Made by a program: the position numbers and the translations under genes. DNA of 64,000 bases from Rhododendron vialii (lineage: Eukaryota; Streptophyta; Magnoliopsida; Ericales; Ericaceae): NCBI RefSeq assembly GCF_030253575.1, contig NC_080563.1, forward strand, positions 20,018,501 to 20,082,500, given 5' to 3'. Below, piece by piece: positions 1 to 12,225 of the stretch (position 1 is its first letter; each line of letters opens with the position of its first letter). Under the pieces are notes generated by a model. The model saw only the letters and a program-made list of their open reading frames with translations, was not told the DNA's origin and did no database searches.

Positions 1-2390
1 AACATTGACCTCCATCCTCATGTTACTGAAGGTCATATTGAGAAGCCCATTTCAACAATTGATAACTACATCCGCCGTGGCTAAAAAGGGTCTTCCAAGA
101 ATCACTGGAGTCGAAACAGCAGAAGAGTCGGTCAGATTTGTATCGAGAATCACAAAATCCACCGGATAGACAAACTGATCAACTTGCTCTAGAACATCTT
201 CCGCTACCCCTCTTGGTACACGAACACTTCGATCGGCCAACTGTAGTGTGACACGAGTAGGCTTTATCTCCCCCAACCCAAGTTCTTGATAAACAGAGTA
301 TGGAAGTAGATTAACACTAGCACCAAGATCGAGCAAAGCTTGTTCGATTCGCTTCCCTCCAATTGTGACAGCGATAGTAGGGCTCCCTGGATCCTTGTAC
401 TTAGGCACGATATTCGTTTGAATGATAGAACTCACTTGCTCAGTAAGGAATATCTTCTTTTGAACATTGAGCTTGCGCTTCCGAGTACACAAATTCTTAA
501 GATACTTGGCATATGAGGGAATTTGCTTGACTGCATCCATGAGAGGAATGTTGATCTTCACTTGATTGAATAACTTATGCAACTCCGCATTGTAGTTTGG
601 TTTCGCCAAAACCTTCAAACGATTAGGATACGGAGCCGGTGTTGGAATAACTTGAGGGTCCGGTACACTTTCCTTGTTCTTGCCTTTACCCTTTTCTTCT
701 TCTTCAAGAGTCTTATTGCTTGCTTCCTTGGGAGATTCCCCAAGAATTGGAATTGAATGCTCGATAGGCGAGGGTAACAAGGTAGGTTCCGGAGGCATCA
801 CCACTTGGTTATCCACCATCTTGCCATTTCGAAGAGAAATAATAGCCTTTGTTTGCTCGGGAAAAGTCACCGAAGAGCTAGCAAAGTGAAGACCTTGAGA
901 AGACGGATTAGAATTCGGTTGCGGATTAGGTTGAGTAGGAAACTTTCCCTTCTCTTGTTGTAACAAACCCACTGTATTTGTCAACTTCCCCAACTGGTTT
1001 CTGATATCATTCATCATCTAAGTTTGTTGCTCATTGATAGCAGTTTGACCTTGCAAGAGAGGACTGAATTGATCTTCCCAAGAACGTTTTGGTGGTTGTT
1101 GGTGGAACTGGGCAGGTTGTTGTTGAAATTGGTTTGCATGTGGGAACAAAGTAGAAGGAGCAAATCCTGGCGGGCCTTGAGCTTGAGGGAAACGGAAAGC
1201 ATTCTGAGGTTGCTTCCAAGGTAATTGAGGAGCGGGGGGTAGAACTTGAGAAGAACTCCCTTCATTAGATTGATTCCAACGGAAAGCCGGATGTTGCCTT
1301 GTCCCCGGATTATAAGATTGAGAATAAGGGTCAAAACGTTGGACGACATGTACTTCTTCTGGAGCAATCTCATTAATCACGTTCTTAAGAGCAGGAATGT
1401 TGGGGCACGCTTCGGTAGAATGGCCCACAATCTCACAAATAACACATACTTCTTCCAATTGGCGCACTACTTTCACTTCTTGAGATTGAGCACTTTTTAA
1501 TTCCAACTTGTCAAGTTTCCGAGCAATCTCCTCCAATCGAGTTTCAAAAGCTGTGTGCTCTGCAATAGAGAATTTTCTTGAACCTATAGGACCTTGATTG
1601 TACATCACTCTATCTCCTGGATCTGCAAATTGCCAAGACTGGGTCTTCTCAACTAGTGACTCATAGTAATCCCAAGCATCCTCCGGTGTCTTTCCCATAA
1701 AATCATCTCCACCCATAGTATCCAGAAGTTGTTTACTCTCTTGGGAACACCCTGTGTAGAAATAGTTGACTCTGAGATACAACGGAAGGTTACGATGAGG
1801 AACCGACATAAGCAAGTCCTTGTATCGCTCCCAATACTTGTGGTAACTTGAAACATTGAATCTGATCGATAAGTAACTTCGTCCTGCTTGCTGGAAAGAA
1901 TTTAGTGGTGAAAGCATCCTGAACTTCTCCCCAGTTACGCAAAGATCGAGGCTTCAAAGAATTGAACCATTGTTTTCGCCTTGTCCTTGAGAGTGAATGG
2001 GAACAACTTCAGGCGAGCTTGATCAAGTTGTCCCGGGACTGTAACGAAAGAGTGTAGAATATTCTCGAACTCACGGATATGCAAATAAGGATCCTCCAAT
2101 TCTCACCCCCGAAATTCTGAAATTATCCGAAGATACTCAGCTTTGAATTCAAATGCATTCCCAGCGGTCGGAGTCGGAATAACGATAGGAGATACTTAAG
2201 GAGCCCGTTTTGGATTCAGATAATCACATAGAGTATGAACTGGAGCTTCTTCGGTCATTGGGCCTTTGCGAATGCGATTTAATTTACGAGGCGGAGAGTG
2301 GGCAGGACACGCCCTGGCAATGCTACGGATTCTTGGCGGTGAAGAAGAACGATGAAGCCGATTGAAAATTGGGCTTCGATAAACAGGCAT
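1..2390 (-). pseudogene. gag-protease of Athila-like retrotransposon, broken
   Basis: Translation starts near 2390 (MPVYRSPIFNRL...) and reads into a retrotransposon gag. A frame break lies between about 2215 and 1917. Gag then continues in one frame from 1917 to 1018 and carries a CCHC zinc knuckle, C-x2-C-x4-H-x4-C (CVIC...H...C), near residues 158-171 of that segment. A stop at 1018-1020 sits where the relative at 57300 has a Gln codon. The same frame then goes on from 1017 to 52 with a retropepsin-like domain: LLDLGASVNLLP near the expected active site and the later ILGRPFLATADVVI stretch. The protein would bind and package element RNA and cleave the polyprotein; with a stop and a frameshift it is not functional as read. 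The remainder lies outside the window. Confidence 0.85.
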
Positions 2391-2740
2391 AAACTAACAC
2401 AAGTACTAATTAACTACTAACAGACTACCAGACAAGAGGGGCTATGCCGCCACCTCAACTCAACAAACAGAATATGCGAGGGGTTATGCCACCACCTCGG
2501 CTAAGCAATGCAATCAAATTTAAGCTAACTAACTAAATTAACTAACTACACTAACTAAGAACAAACTCGATATTTAGTCTGGCTTCGTTACACCTCAAGT
2601 TTGGTATAACCAGGTTAGAGATATCCACAAAACTAAATACGAACTACTAACACATAAACTACTAAACTACTACTACTACTAGACGAAAGCCGGATACTTA
2701 CAGTGGTTTGTCAAACCTTCAAGAAAGCCATAATAAGAAA
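2391..2740 (-). other. untranslated leader of the Athila-like element
   Basis: This non-coding stretch lies between the primer-binding site and gag. It is collinear with 58691-59034 in the second element and shares short (A/T)CTAACTAA-type runs. No other feature is seen. Confidence 0.6.
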
Positions 2741-2757
2741 TTCTCGGCAACGGGCCA
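2741..2757 (-). other. primer-binding site, tRNA-Asp type, mutated
   Basis: On the minus strand the sequence is TGGCCCGTTGCCGAGAA, four bases inside the LTR end. The complement of the plant tRNA-Asp(GUC) 3' end is TGGCGCCGTTGCCGGGG, so this is a damaged copy of the same site seen intact at 59035-59053. Confidence 0.75.
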
Positions 2758-2761
2758 AAAA

Positions 2762-4175
2762 TGCTTCGTTCGCTCCGATATAAGGAATAACGCCCCAAGC
2801 GTAGGGCTCAATACGTTAGTTAAAGCATAATAATCCGGAAGACCGGGATCGTACCTTCGGGAATAATTAATACGGCTTTGCTGGATTTGTAAATGCAAGC
2901 AAAGGCTTTCGGCTTTTAGGCAGTCAACTGGGTTTTACGTTTGCAGTGGAAAGTAAAAGGGGCTAAATTGAAAAGCGAATAAACTAAGATAAAAAGCATG
3001 TTAGGTTTAGAAATTATTAACACTCACGACTCAAGTTAAATTGTGTTTCTCACCCAATTACGCGGTTCAGGATACACAATTAAGATTCTCAAATCGGAAA
3101 ATAAGATGATTCGATTACCAAGTTAGCTCTAGAATTTATTTAGCAAATACCTTGTGCGTCAGAGCTCCAAGCATCATGTGTGGTAAGTAGGCGGTGCTCT
3201 TACCTACACATGATCAAGGAGATTAACACCTTAGCGATTTGACAAATAAATCCGAACCCTACATCGATTCTCGAACCAAAGGTTTAAACTTTATGGTGAA
3301 AAACACAATTCTACTTGAGCTATGAAGTGCTAATCACCTTATGACCTAACCTTGGAAAAGTACTTACACATATCTATTGAGATAAAAGCAAGCAAAAATC
3401 TACTTAGCATAATTGAAATAACAACACTAGAAGAAAATTAGATTAAACGATAGATCAAGGAATTCACTACAACTTTAATGAAGACGACAATATCAAAAAC
3501 TAATTAATGAAGACAGAAAATTAAAGATTCAAAGCTGGAAATTGAAGAACAACCACAAACAATTCAAAATCTAGATCTAGATCTAAAAATGTTGTAATCA
3601 AATCTATTCTACTTGTTTGTACAATGACATCACGGGCTTTTATACTCCAAGGTTCGCGCACGGAATATTCTTCAGGAGATACTTCAAAATTACCCTCCAA
3701 GAACCTCGGTACAGATAGCAAAGGCCTTACGTTGCTGTGCTAAGAGCTTCGGTACCGATAGAAGTCAAAATATGGTATCAATACCGAGCTGCTTAACTGC
3801 TGCCGCTGAAACCCTGCTAATACCCTCAGTACAGATAGAACAAATAGGTAGGTATCGGTACCTTCTATCGGTACCGAAATGCTTATCTCCAGCACTTGAC
3901 TTTTGGTCCTTGCCTTGGCCGTTCGTCTTGTCGGATCACCTTTGGGTCTTTCCGGCCTAAGCTTTGGGACTTGATTATTCCGTTTTTGATCATCTTTGCA
4001 CTTTGAATAATCTTGACAAGTTTTGGACTTTACAATTCCTGAATTGAACAGTTTTCCTACAAAACAAACTAAAATACCCTACGAGTAGAAGTAATTAAAA
4101 ACACTAATTTAACACTAAAATTAACTAAAACTAGATAACTAGCGCAACCTCTATTTCTTTATTGGGTGCTTATCA
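2762..4175 (-). repeat. LTR of the Athila-like element (1414 bp)
   Basis: It begins TGCTTCGTTCG on the plus strand and ends GGGTGCTTATCA, matching both LTRs of the element at 51288-61376. It holds a minus-strand TATAAAA box near 3636-3645 and an upstream cluster of GGTACCGATAG-like motifs (about 3700-3885). It is shorter and clearly more diverged than the other two LTRs. The base run after it, AGACT, should be one copy of its 5-bp TSD; the other copy is outside the window. Confidence 0.88.
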
Positions 4176-5250
4176 AGACTCAATCCAACCAATTTATTAG
4201 TTGGGTTAGAATGGGTCCAAACCCATCATCTAACCCATTTATTATTGGGTCTTAATTGGGTTAACTTAAATGCCCAATGGGTCATGAACATTAGCCAACA
4301 AAAAATTAGAACTACCACAGAAATGAAAAAAAACAAAAGTAAATATGTTACATGAAGCCAACCTTTTTCTTGGTCAAATCAGGAATCAATGACTCGGTTT
4401 GAATGGTTTCATGTTACGAATTCCAGTTACAATATGAGCTGAGTCGAGCTGAGTTTTGTAGTGAACTCACACACTTAACAAACCAAAAATTTGAACTCAA
4501 AATTTCGTTTGTTTGTAAACGAGCCAAGTCCGGTTTGAGCCGAGCTTATACTAAACGAGCCGAGAATTTAGAGTGTTGAGCTCGACTCTACGAGCCTGAA
4601 ACTAAACGATAACAGTAATTTTAGTACACAGGTGGACTAAAATTGATGAGTGCATTTTCGTTATCTCTCATCCTTATCCTTATCTCCCGATTTCCTCTCG
4701 CATCGCAAATCCTCTCTCACTAGTACCCTTCTCTCAATCACCTGTCACTAGGAAGAGTCGGTGGGGGAAGGATGAGATGCACCTGTTGATTCAGTACTAC
4801 GGGTTTGGTACTACGAGAAGATAGAACTTCAGTAATCGAGGGAAATGAGTTGAATTAATTAAAGTTTGTCAATTGGGTTTCTCGATTCGGATCAGTAATT
4901 TTAGTATACAAGGATAATTTGAATATTTAATACGTACAATATATGCCGTATCTCTTCCTTCATTTTAGTATATAGTGGTACTATGGTAATTTTAGTATGC
5001 AATGGTAACTTGGTCATTTAAATGTACAAGTGTGATATGGTCATTTCAATGTATATGGGTATTTTAGTCATTTTTAATTTTAATTGGGTTAATGGACGGG
5101 TTATGTTTGATTTTAAATAAATGGGTTGGGTTGGGTATGGGTAATTGGACTCTTAACCAATTGGGTTTAAATAGGTCAATGACCCATTAAATACTCAACC
5201 CATTTATAACTTATCCAATCTGGTCCAAATCCGCTCATTTGACACCCCTA
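4176..5250. mobile_element. hAT-like non-autonomous element, truncated by the LTR insertion
   Basis: The right end reads ...CATTTGACACCCCTA, the inverse of the TAGGGGTGTCAAATG terminus common in plant hAT-type MITEs. The outer parts (4190-4290 and 5090-5230) are complementary tracts rich in TTGGGTT/AACCCAA. The left terminus is missing because the LTR ends inside the repeat. The middle (4300-5060) holds short GAGCCGAG-type repeats and AT-rich DNA without a gene. Confidence 0.5.
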
Positions 5251-5542
5251 ATAATTTCCAACGTCAACATATGTGACTTTCCTATTTGCATTACTAATGG
5301 TTAGAAAATATTTGATGCGCGCGCGTCAGGAGGAGAGTTAATTCGGTTAAAGTAGTAGTGGAGTTTCTCAATTACAAAGGGCGTACTGAGAGAGAGATCT
5401 TCCCAGAATATGTGACACTTGTCCACGGCAGCAACAACTGCTACTCTTACTGCGCGCAAAATCCGGCCTCATTTGAAAACTAGTAGATGCAAATTACTCA
5501 ATTTCAAACTTATCCGTTATTTTACTACTAATTTATTTTCAT

Positions 5543-5860
5543 CAGAAAAAAAAAGATTTTATTAATCTTTGAAAATAAATTTTAATAATTAAAAGAAGCA
5601 AGGGCACGATGGCATTACAGCGGAAAACGAGCATTCCAACAAATTTGACAGATAAGCACCCAACAATCATATGCCACTGTGAACCCGGACGCCGGAAAAG
5701 AAACCTAAACAAAGTAGGCAAGAAACCACCCAGCTAGTACAATTGACACAAAGCTCACGAAAAACTGGCCAAATACAAGCCACGAAAGGAAACCACACAG
5801 CCTAGCTAGCTACTAGCTGGCAGCAACGTCCTAAAACTTGAGTATACAAGCACCTCTCAA
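5543..5860 (-). mobile_element. LINE-like 3' end fragment
   Basis: Read on the minus strand, an unremarkable GT-rich stretch ends in GATTAATAAAATC followed by a simple tail. That resembles the AATAAAAT-plus-tail ends of plant LINEs and of the two retroelements at 18216 and 20049. No reading frame of a reverse transcriptase was found, so this is at most a 5'-truncated copy. Confidence 0.3.
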
Positions 5861-5873
5861 TATGCCATCCAAT

Positions 5874-6061
5874 CATTTTTTTTTTGTCACGGCGATATAC
5901 ATCAGCGGGGGTTAATTGGGGTGTTAGAGTTAGTACGGAGAGACCAGAAACTATCCATAACCCTGGTCCCCTAAAGGGTCTGCCCTCTGTGGGGCTCAAA
6001 CCCAAAACCTTCCATAAAGGAGAGGCAATGACTGACCAACTGCACAAAGCAGTGGTTGTCA
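5874..6061 (-). mobile_element. tRNA-derived SINE (about 188 bp)
   Basis: On the minus strand it starts TGACAACCACTGC, has an A-box-like TTGGTCAGTCA, a B-box GGTTTGAGCCC (consensus GGTTCGANNCC), and ends in a run of A (5876-5885 on the plus strand as T). The 8-bp direct repeat CATCCAAT flanks it at 5866-5873 and 6062-6069. Internal RNA polymerase III boxes plus an A tail and TSD are the definition of a SINE; the family is not identified. Confidence 0.8.
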
Positions 6062-6236
6062 CATCCAATAACTTGAAACAATTACTTAAATTACTAATCA
6101 TTTCTTCTTTAATTAATTAAAGACAGCTGGTATTTACACCACCACTTGATCACTAGCAATATTTATATTCACTAATCCCATTCTGAGTTACCGGATTATG
6201 AAAGGAAAAATAACGAAAGGAAGAAGAATATATATA

Positions 6237-6461
6237 TCAACTTTGACCGCATGATGCTCTGCTCCTCCGCCTCTTCACCGGAAAAACATGGTGGAAACTG
6301 CCTTTTGCTGCCGCCAACTGCCACTCCTCCACCATCCCATCAAAGTCAAACTGTTGCACCCCATGGGCAGCAGAAGCATCAAAGATGCAACTCTCCACCG
6401 AGAACCCGCCTGTGAATCCCCGGCATGGTGGCTCTTTCTTCCGGCGACAGCTAAGCCCCAA
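6237..6461 (-). CDS. unrecognised open frame, possible gene fragment
   Basis: A 74-residue frame stands out by higher GC than the flanking AT-rich DNA and by a protein-like composition (FSVESCIFDASAAHG followed by FDFDGMVEEW). No family is recognised, no promoter or splice sites were identified with confidence, and a plus-strand frame overlaps it. It could be a captured or truncated exon, or chance. Confidence 0.2.
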   Translation of the reverse strand: MGLSCRRKKEPPCRGFTGGFSVESCIFDASAAHGVQQFDFDGMVEEWQLAAAKGSFHHVFPVKRRRSRASCGQS

Positions 6462-6499
6462 ATTATTACCAAAAAAAAAAAAGAAAAGAAAAACATTAA

Positions 6500-7489
6500 C
6501 TGAGACTGCTAAGCCCCAAATTTAATCAAACCTTCATATTCACTCCCACAAGTATAATTAATTAAACAGAAAACAATCATGAGGGCTATAAGAAGTTGAC
6601 CGCAGGCTACCTTATTTTGATATATCTAACTTACTTAAGGTTTTTGTGTGGAGCTTTTTCTTGTATTTGTTCAGAACAAGTTTATTTTAAATTTCCCCAT
6701 CAACAAGAATAAAAAATAGATAGAGGGCCATAACAGGATGAGAAATTTTAAGATGTCTCCGACCATATGGTGTGTCCAATCATAAAAAGCTGTGTTTTTT
6801 TATGTCGAATATTGTTATGACAGGGATACTTACAAAAATATATATTTGAAAATATTATACCGTATTAGAAATTTTTTATGTAACATAAGGTATTAATCTT
6901 GTTATGTTTTCTGGCCTGGCAGTATAGTTTTACCCTAATAAGATATTATTGGGTTCTTATATAAACAACATGGTGAGTTGTCAATAAGACAAAGATAATG
7001 ACAAAAAGACACACACTTTAATTACACTTTTTATACATTTGGTACACTTTTTTTAAACTTTAACAACAGTGGAGTCGAGTAGGTGTGATTGATCCCCATA
7101 TCTGGATGCTCCTGTTATGGCATAAATTGCGAACACTTTCTTTTCAGGGATTCTTTGTTTGATGAGATGACTATGTTGTTACTTTTTCATTTGCATCAAT
7201 GGAAGTTGAAGTGTCTTTTGGTCTGATCAGTTGCAACTGCTGTGGAACGGTTGAGTATTGGTTGGGATTACTTGGCCCTTTTCATGGAGACTTAGGGATT
7301 TTTTAGTACACAAAATCAAAATGAGAGTGCAGGTACCCCGTCATTTCCGCTAAAGAGTATTGTCTCGTCACATAACATCACTATTTGTAGGGGACCTCAC
7401 TGCACCTACATCAGGGCAGTGGGTATGGTAGCTAGCTAGGGCATGTCCAACCAAGTCCAAGTTCCTAACCAAATCTACCCCTCATTGGT
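6500..7489. other. AT-rich intergenic stretch
   Basis: No gene, terminal repeat or TSD could be supported here. Confidence 0.5.
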
Positions 7490-7498
7490 GAGAATAAG

Positions 7499-7733
7499 GA
7501 GAAATTTTCTAGTGCTGGGTGGGTACCATGTGGTGCCCGCTCGGCACATCCGGGCCGTCTATTTCAGTTTTGGACGACTCGAATTTTGAGAGAGAAAGAG
7601 GAGAGAGAGTGATGAGAGGAAAGAGAAGATTTCAATCTGAGTCGTCCAATACGCTTTTGGACTGTCCGAATGTGCTAAGTGGACACCATGTGGGTACAGC
7701 CACGCAGTATCCACCGGTACCGGAAAATTTCTC
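7499..7733. mobile_element. MULE-type MITE, 235 bp, 9-bp TSD
   Basis: Terminal inverted repeats start GAGAAATTTTC and end GAAAATTTCTC and extend inward as GTACC/GGTACC-containing arms that can fold back. The 9-bp direct repeat GAGAAT(A/T)AG lies at 7490-7498 and 7734-7742 with one mismatch. A 9-bp duplication is the hallmark of Mutator-like transposition. Confidence 0.75.
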
Positions 7734-7742
7734 GAGAATTAG

Positions 7743-8284
7743 GGATTAGTAGTCTGTTAAAGGAATCTAATACTGGAATCAAATACTAAAAGTGCTACCC
7801 TCTTTTCCAGATCGACTTCCAGCACCTTTATAATATGTGCTCAAAGGATCATTTTCCTTTCTTTTTAAATTGTTGGAAAGATGGCTTCTTCTTTTTTTTT
7901 TCTTTTTTTAAAATAAAGTAGCTAGAGTGGTTTGCGATCATAATTATGTATTAATATGAAATTAGAGTTGATGTTGTGCAGTGGTGTGCGCTCGGAGGTG
8001 CGCAGCACGGTGCTGCGCTCACCACTGTACAACACCAACCCCAATTCCGTATTAATATAGTAACACGGAGTATAATTTGCCCCGGCCCGAGTAATTTAGT
8101 ACTACATATACGATCGAGTGCCCTCACTAAATTATTCGGTACATCCAACATCTTTGTAACGTACATGTGGAGGATGGATTAAGGGGCATGGGGGAGTCAA
8201 TTAAAAGATCTATTTCCTCAAAATACATTTTGCAAAAAACGAGCCAGAAAATATATACGTAATCCAATTGTCATTTTTGGATTG
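7743..8284. other. intergenic stretch with a local GC-rich inverted repeat
   Basis: Only a short complementary patch around 7970-8035 (TGTTGTGCAGTGGTG against CACCACTGTACAACA) stands out. No gene is supported. Confidence 0.4.
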
Positions 8285-8540
8285 TGAATTTTTGTTTGTT
8301 TGATTGGCAAAAATAATTTTATTGATATAACTCGATAAGGGTACGTGCGAGGAAGGGAGAGAAGGCATCCAATCAAAGGCTCAAGGATGGAAGAAAAAAG
8401 AGAAAATAAAATAAACATAAAAATGAAACCACCCACATTAATCTACCCAAGCTCCTGTCTCCTCTTGGAAATGATGAAATCACAAAGCCCATCAGCAGCC
8501 AACAATAAAATACAACCACCTTGAAAATCCTCCTGTAAAA
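8285..8540 (-). mobile_element. LINE-like 3' end fragment
   Basis: The minus strand ends TATATCAATAAAATTATTTTTGCC and then an A-rich tail, the same end signature as the retroelements at 18216-19170 and 20049-20983. A hydrophobic minus-strand frame over 8373-8705 is probably untranslated element sequence. Confidence 0.3.
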
Positions 8541-9353
8541 TCTAGTAGTATTATGCAAATTATCATCCTGACACTTTTGTAAATGCTGATTATGTTCTTT
8601 AAAGATGAGAAATACTACAATCGATAATTCAAAATGATTGGGTCCTAGGACACTCCAAAGTAATAGTAAGAGAACTTGATGGTACAAATGGATGTGCGTA
8701 AACATTCAGTGTTTGTATTTAGAAGCTCCTAATGCTTTGTTGCGGCAACAATGACTCCAACTTATGATAGACAACTAATTATCATCGATTCATAAAATCG
8801 ATTTTTGCTGATAAAAAAAACTAATTACCACTAAATAAATAAAAAATAGAAGAACATAGAGTTGGCTTGGAAATTTTATTTAGCCGTTGATTGCTCTGGT
8901 GGCATATCACCAAGTTGCTTAATTAAGTTACGATAGAATATCATGAAGCTAGTCTTCCTTTTCTTGGTTCATTTATTAGTTAACTCATTCTAATCAGTGC
9001 AAGTTGGGGATTTTTTTATGCTAACCCCAAACAAGATTAGCATACATTAAAGTACACTATATATACAGCAGGTTCCCAAAAAAAGAAAAGAAAAAAGTAC
9101 ACCATAATCTTGAGGCGGTGTCACCCGGAGTCAATTTCGATAGGGTTTTATTTCCCTCAACTCTCCTCCAGTTTTTGTTTTTTGGGGTCCATTTCGGGCC
9201 TAAAAAATTGATCGGAATCATTCATTTTTTTAAACTCGTCAACAAGAGTATGCATGTACGCCAAAAATCAGTTTGATCGAGTTTCGTTTGAGGTTAAAAA
9301 AATTGATCATGTACCCAAAAAGGAAAAAGAAAAATCATTTTGGCACTCCACTC

Positions 9354-9667
9354 TCTTATAAATGCACTCTATAATTTGTCTTTTAGTGCTTGTGTTGTGT
9401 TTAATCAAAAGTGAATACTCAAAACTTGCCACGTCAGCTTTTGATTATTTATTTAGAAGTTTGCTAAAGTTAGCAATACGAAGCCCAACATTGTTAGTTT
9501 TGATTATTCAAATGCCCAAATTTGATTATTGGTTAGGAGGTTATTAACTTTGATTATTATAATGTGAGCACTTTTTTAAGCACACATTGTTAACTTTAGC
9601 AATCTTTTAATTTTGATTATTACATTGTGGATGCTCTAGAAGACAACATTTAGAGTGCATTTATAAG
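9354..9667. repeat. inverted-repeat MITE fragment
   Basis: The outer arms CTTATAAATGCACTCTA (from 9354) and TAGAGTGCATTTATAAG (to 9667) are perfectly complementary. Inner copies of TTGATTATT and GCTAAAGTTAGCAA relate it to the adjacent element at 9667-10436. No TSD was resolved. Confidence 0.5.
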
Positions 9668-10436
9668 AGCATCCATAGTGGAATAAGCAAAACAAAAGAT
9701 TGCTAAAGTTAGCAATATTTGCTCAAAAAAGTGCTCACATTGAAATAACCAAACTTAACAACATCTTAGCAAATCATCAAATTTTGGCTTTTGAATAATC
9801 AAAACTAACAATCTTTTGCCAATAACCAAATTTAGTGATCCCCACATTTTCTAAATCAAGTACAATCATTATTACACAAAAATCTTCTCTCTTTCTCTCT
9901 CTCTCAACAATGTTTTCAAAAAATAATTATAAAAAACTATTCTTACTATTCTTTTCAGAAACTTATTCTAACAAAAAAAACCCGTCTTTATATGAACTTT
10001 TTTTTAAATTTTTTTCATAAAAACTGTTTCTTCAATTTTTTTTAAAACTATTTTTAAAAAAAATTGTATTTACACAAAACTGTTTTTTTACACATTTTTT
10101 TTCATAAACTATTTTTTTATCCAACTATTTTTAACTTAAACTGTTTTTTTTCTTCCAAAAACTGTTTAATAAACTTTTTTTTTTTTCAAGAACAATTTTT
10201 TTTTTATAAAAACTGTTTTTATCATAAACTAGTTTTTCAAAAGATTTACATGTAATGAAGGGAAAAGTTTAGAGAAAACTCAGAAAAGGAAGCAATGGTC
10301 TCTTTGGTTTTGATTATGAGCAAAAAATAATCAATGTAAGACTTGACATTGCTAACTTTAGCAACCTCTAAATGGATAATCAAAATCTGATGTGGCATGT
10401 TTTGATTATTCATTTTTGCTTATTCCACTGCGGATT
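9667..10436. mobile_element. AT-rich MITE (about 770 bp) with GCATCCATAGTGG-type ends
   Basis: The left end GAGCATCCATAGTGGAATAAGC is matched by the complement of TTATTCCACTGCGGATT at the right end, followed on both arms by GCTAAAGTTAGCAA. The centre (10010-10240) is an A/T minisatellite built on AAACTGTTTTT with long T runs; open frames there are composition artefacts. Confidence 0.6.
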
Positions 10437-10439
10437 GGG

Positions 10440-11031
10440 GTGGCAATAAGAAGTGCATTACTGTAATGGAAAATCTTGAGGCAGCGCCACCCAATCTAGG
10501 TGCTTCATTCGTGCATCTACTCGTCTAGATTTGTTCTTTTTTCATCTATTTTCCCCAGTTCAAAAAAAAAAATTATTTATTTTCCCCGTTGGATGGAACT
10601 GTTTTTCTTTGTAGATGTGCCCTAGAGGCCAGGCATGGCTCAACGTGCTTGGAATAAAGAAGATCAATATTTTCTTAGGTCCAAAATGTTTTTTCGGCTT
10701 GTAAAACGATAACTTAAAAAAAAACACAAAAATTTCAAAAATTTACTGGAGACCAATGAGTTCTTTTAACGTACGAAAAGTGTTTTAATTTTTTTTTGCA
10801 AAAAATGTATTATTTTTAAGTCCTTACTTTACGGAACAAACAAACAAACATTTTGAAATGGAGGTGGTATTACAGTAGTACGCGCTCTATATTTGTTGCA
10901 AATAGGATTTGTGAAATAACTTTTTCTAACCGTAAAATATACGAAAGTCAGGTGTCGGACTCTCATTCCTTGCATGCATGCTTTCACACACTCTTGGCCT
11001 TGGGGAATCCAGGCTTTCACAGTTGTGCCCA
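10440..11031. other. intergenic stretch
   Basis: AT-rich DNA with homopolymer runs; no supported feature. Confidence 0.4.
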
Positions 11032-11529
11032 AAAATAGGTGACAAAATGCCGGGCCGGTCCTATTTTTGTAATTCACGGCTGGGGAGATCCTTCTCCTGT
11101 AAGTCCAATTGATGAGAAGGTCCTGTGCATGTATTTTTACAATATTGCCCTAATGAAGCCAGACAACAGACGCGCACAACACACCAACTATTGATTGTCC
11201 GTCCACTTCTCTCTTTTTTCAACACACCAACTGTGTACTTTTCTCCCGCCTGTCACCAACGACGCCACCATCCTCACCACTGCCCATCCCTCCACCGCCG
11301 CCCTCCCTCCACCACCGCCGCTGGTTTCAACCACCGCCCAAGAGCCCGTCAATTTGGTTTCGATCTTAGTCGACCGTCGACGAATTCCGAGCCATGGCTT
11401 CTTCCTTGGTTGCGAGGGTAGTTTGTCGAGTTGCAATCGTCGCTCCTCTCTCCTCTCTGTCGTCGTCGGCTCAAGCTACTAGCCTAGTCCAACCCGATCG
11501 ACTGAGATCGTCCTGTTCCTGTCCCGGTT

Positions 11530-11800
11530 GTACATCTCGAACGCGTCGCCGATCTCCTTGCTGTTGTTGTTGCTCTCGCCTCCGCCGTCGCGGGCCGCGA
11601 AGTCGGTGAACTCCTCGAGGCCGATCGCACCATCGCCATCCTCCTCTGATATCAGCCTGTTCCTTGCTGTTGTTGTTGCTCTTGCCTCCACCACCGCGGG
11701 CCGCGAAGTCGGCGAACTCCTCGAGGCCGATCCCGTCGTCGCCATCCTTGTCGATCTCCCTCACGGCATCGGTCAGGTCCCTCGAGGTGATCAGATTAGG
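11530..11800 (-). pseudogene. captured EF-hand (calmodulin-like) gene fragment with internal duplication
   Basis: On the minus strand, from about 11800, the frame reads LITSRDLTDAVREIDKDGD, then DGIGLEEFADFAA: an EF-hand calcium loop (D-x-D-x-D-x-x-I-x-x-x-E) at the end of a helix. A second copy of the same roughly 100-bp segment follows in another frame (EEDGDGAIGLEEFTDFAA...NNNSKE) and continues into FEMYNRDRNRTISVD, the start of the next EF-hand. The two halves are out of frame, no start codon or complete lobe remains, and the region is GC-rich unlike its surroundings. The parent would be a calmodulin-like calcium sensor; this copy cannot encode one. Confidence 0.7.
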
Positions 11801-11999
11801 ATCGAAGAAGATCAGATTAATCTCACTTTATGCATAATTTGCTTTGTTTAATATTTTTACTTTATAATTTCACTTTATACATAATTTTTGCTTATTTTTT
11901 GTTTTTTTAATATTTCAACGTACCCCTTGGCCATGTGTGTGGGTGATTCATACTCTGATTGCACACATCATTTGCTGCAATACATCGATTGTTGCAACA

Positions 12000-12225
12000 T
12001 ATAATTTAGACAGAAGTTAACACTGTTAATCATAAATTTAGACATAATTTAATACTGTTGGTGGTAAATTTAGACATAAGCTAAAACTGTTAATCGTAAA
12101 TTTAGCCAGAATTTAACACTATTAATCGTAAATTTAGACAAAAATTAACACTGTTAATCGTAAATTTAAACTGAAGTTAACACTGTTAATCGTAAATTTA
12201 GACAGATTTTAACACTATTAATTGT
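12000..12225. repeat. about 36-bp tandem repeat
   Basis: About six imperfect units of the form ATTTAGACAGAAGTTAACA plus CTGTTAATCGTAA follow head to tail. Further single units reappear at 12297-12520, 12640-12750, 12845-12865 and 13190-13250, separated by GGT-rich blocks, so the two repeat types were amplified together. Confidence 0.75.

Larger units (their letters stand above)
1..4175 (-). mobile_element. Athila-like Ty3/gypsy LTR element, 5' part, cut by window start
   Basis: Read on the minus strand, this runs LTR (4175-2762), decayed primer-binding site, untranslated leader (2740-2391) and gag-protease (2390 to the window edge). It is collinear with the element at 51288-61376, including the same LTR ends (TG...CA in element sense) and the same tRNA-Asp-type primer site, so both belong to one family. 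The gag-protease layout and the DLGAS-type protease motif are typical of the Athila/Tat side of Ty3/gypsy. Its second LTR must lie beyond the window start. On the right it cuts into an older hAT-like repeat. Confidence 0.9.

Noticed and set aside
5874..6061. A tRNA gene
   Set aside because: A- and B-box-like words are present, but no cloverleaf could be drawn, and an A tail plus TSD show a SINE.
8373..8705. 110-residue hydrophobic ORF that might be a membrane protein
   Set aside because: It covers a LINE-like 3' end with AATAAA and an A-rich tail; no start context, no homologue recognised.
11125..11609. Plus-strand proline/serine-rich ORFs
   Set aside because: They are in the left arm and GC-rich interior of the Pack-MULE and antisense to the EF-hand fragment; composition-driven.
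12000..12225. CRISPR-like array
   Set aside because: Units are contiguous and diverged without unique spacers, and the sequence is a plant nuclear genome.
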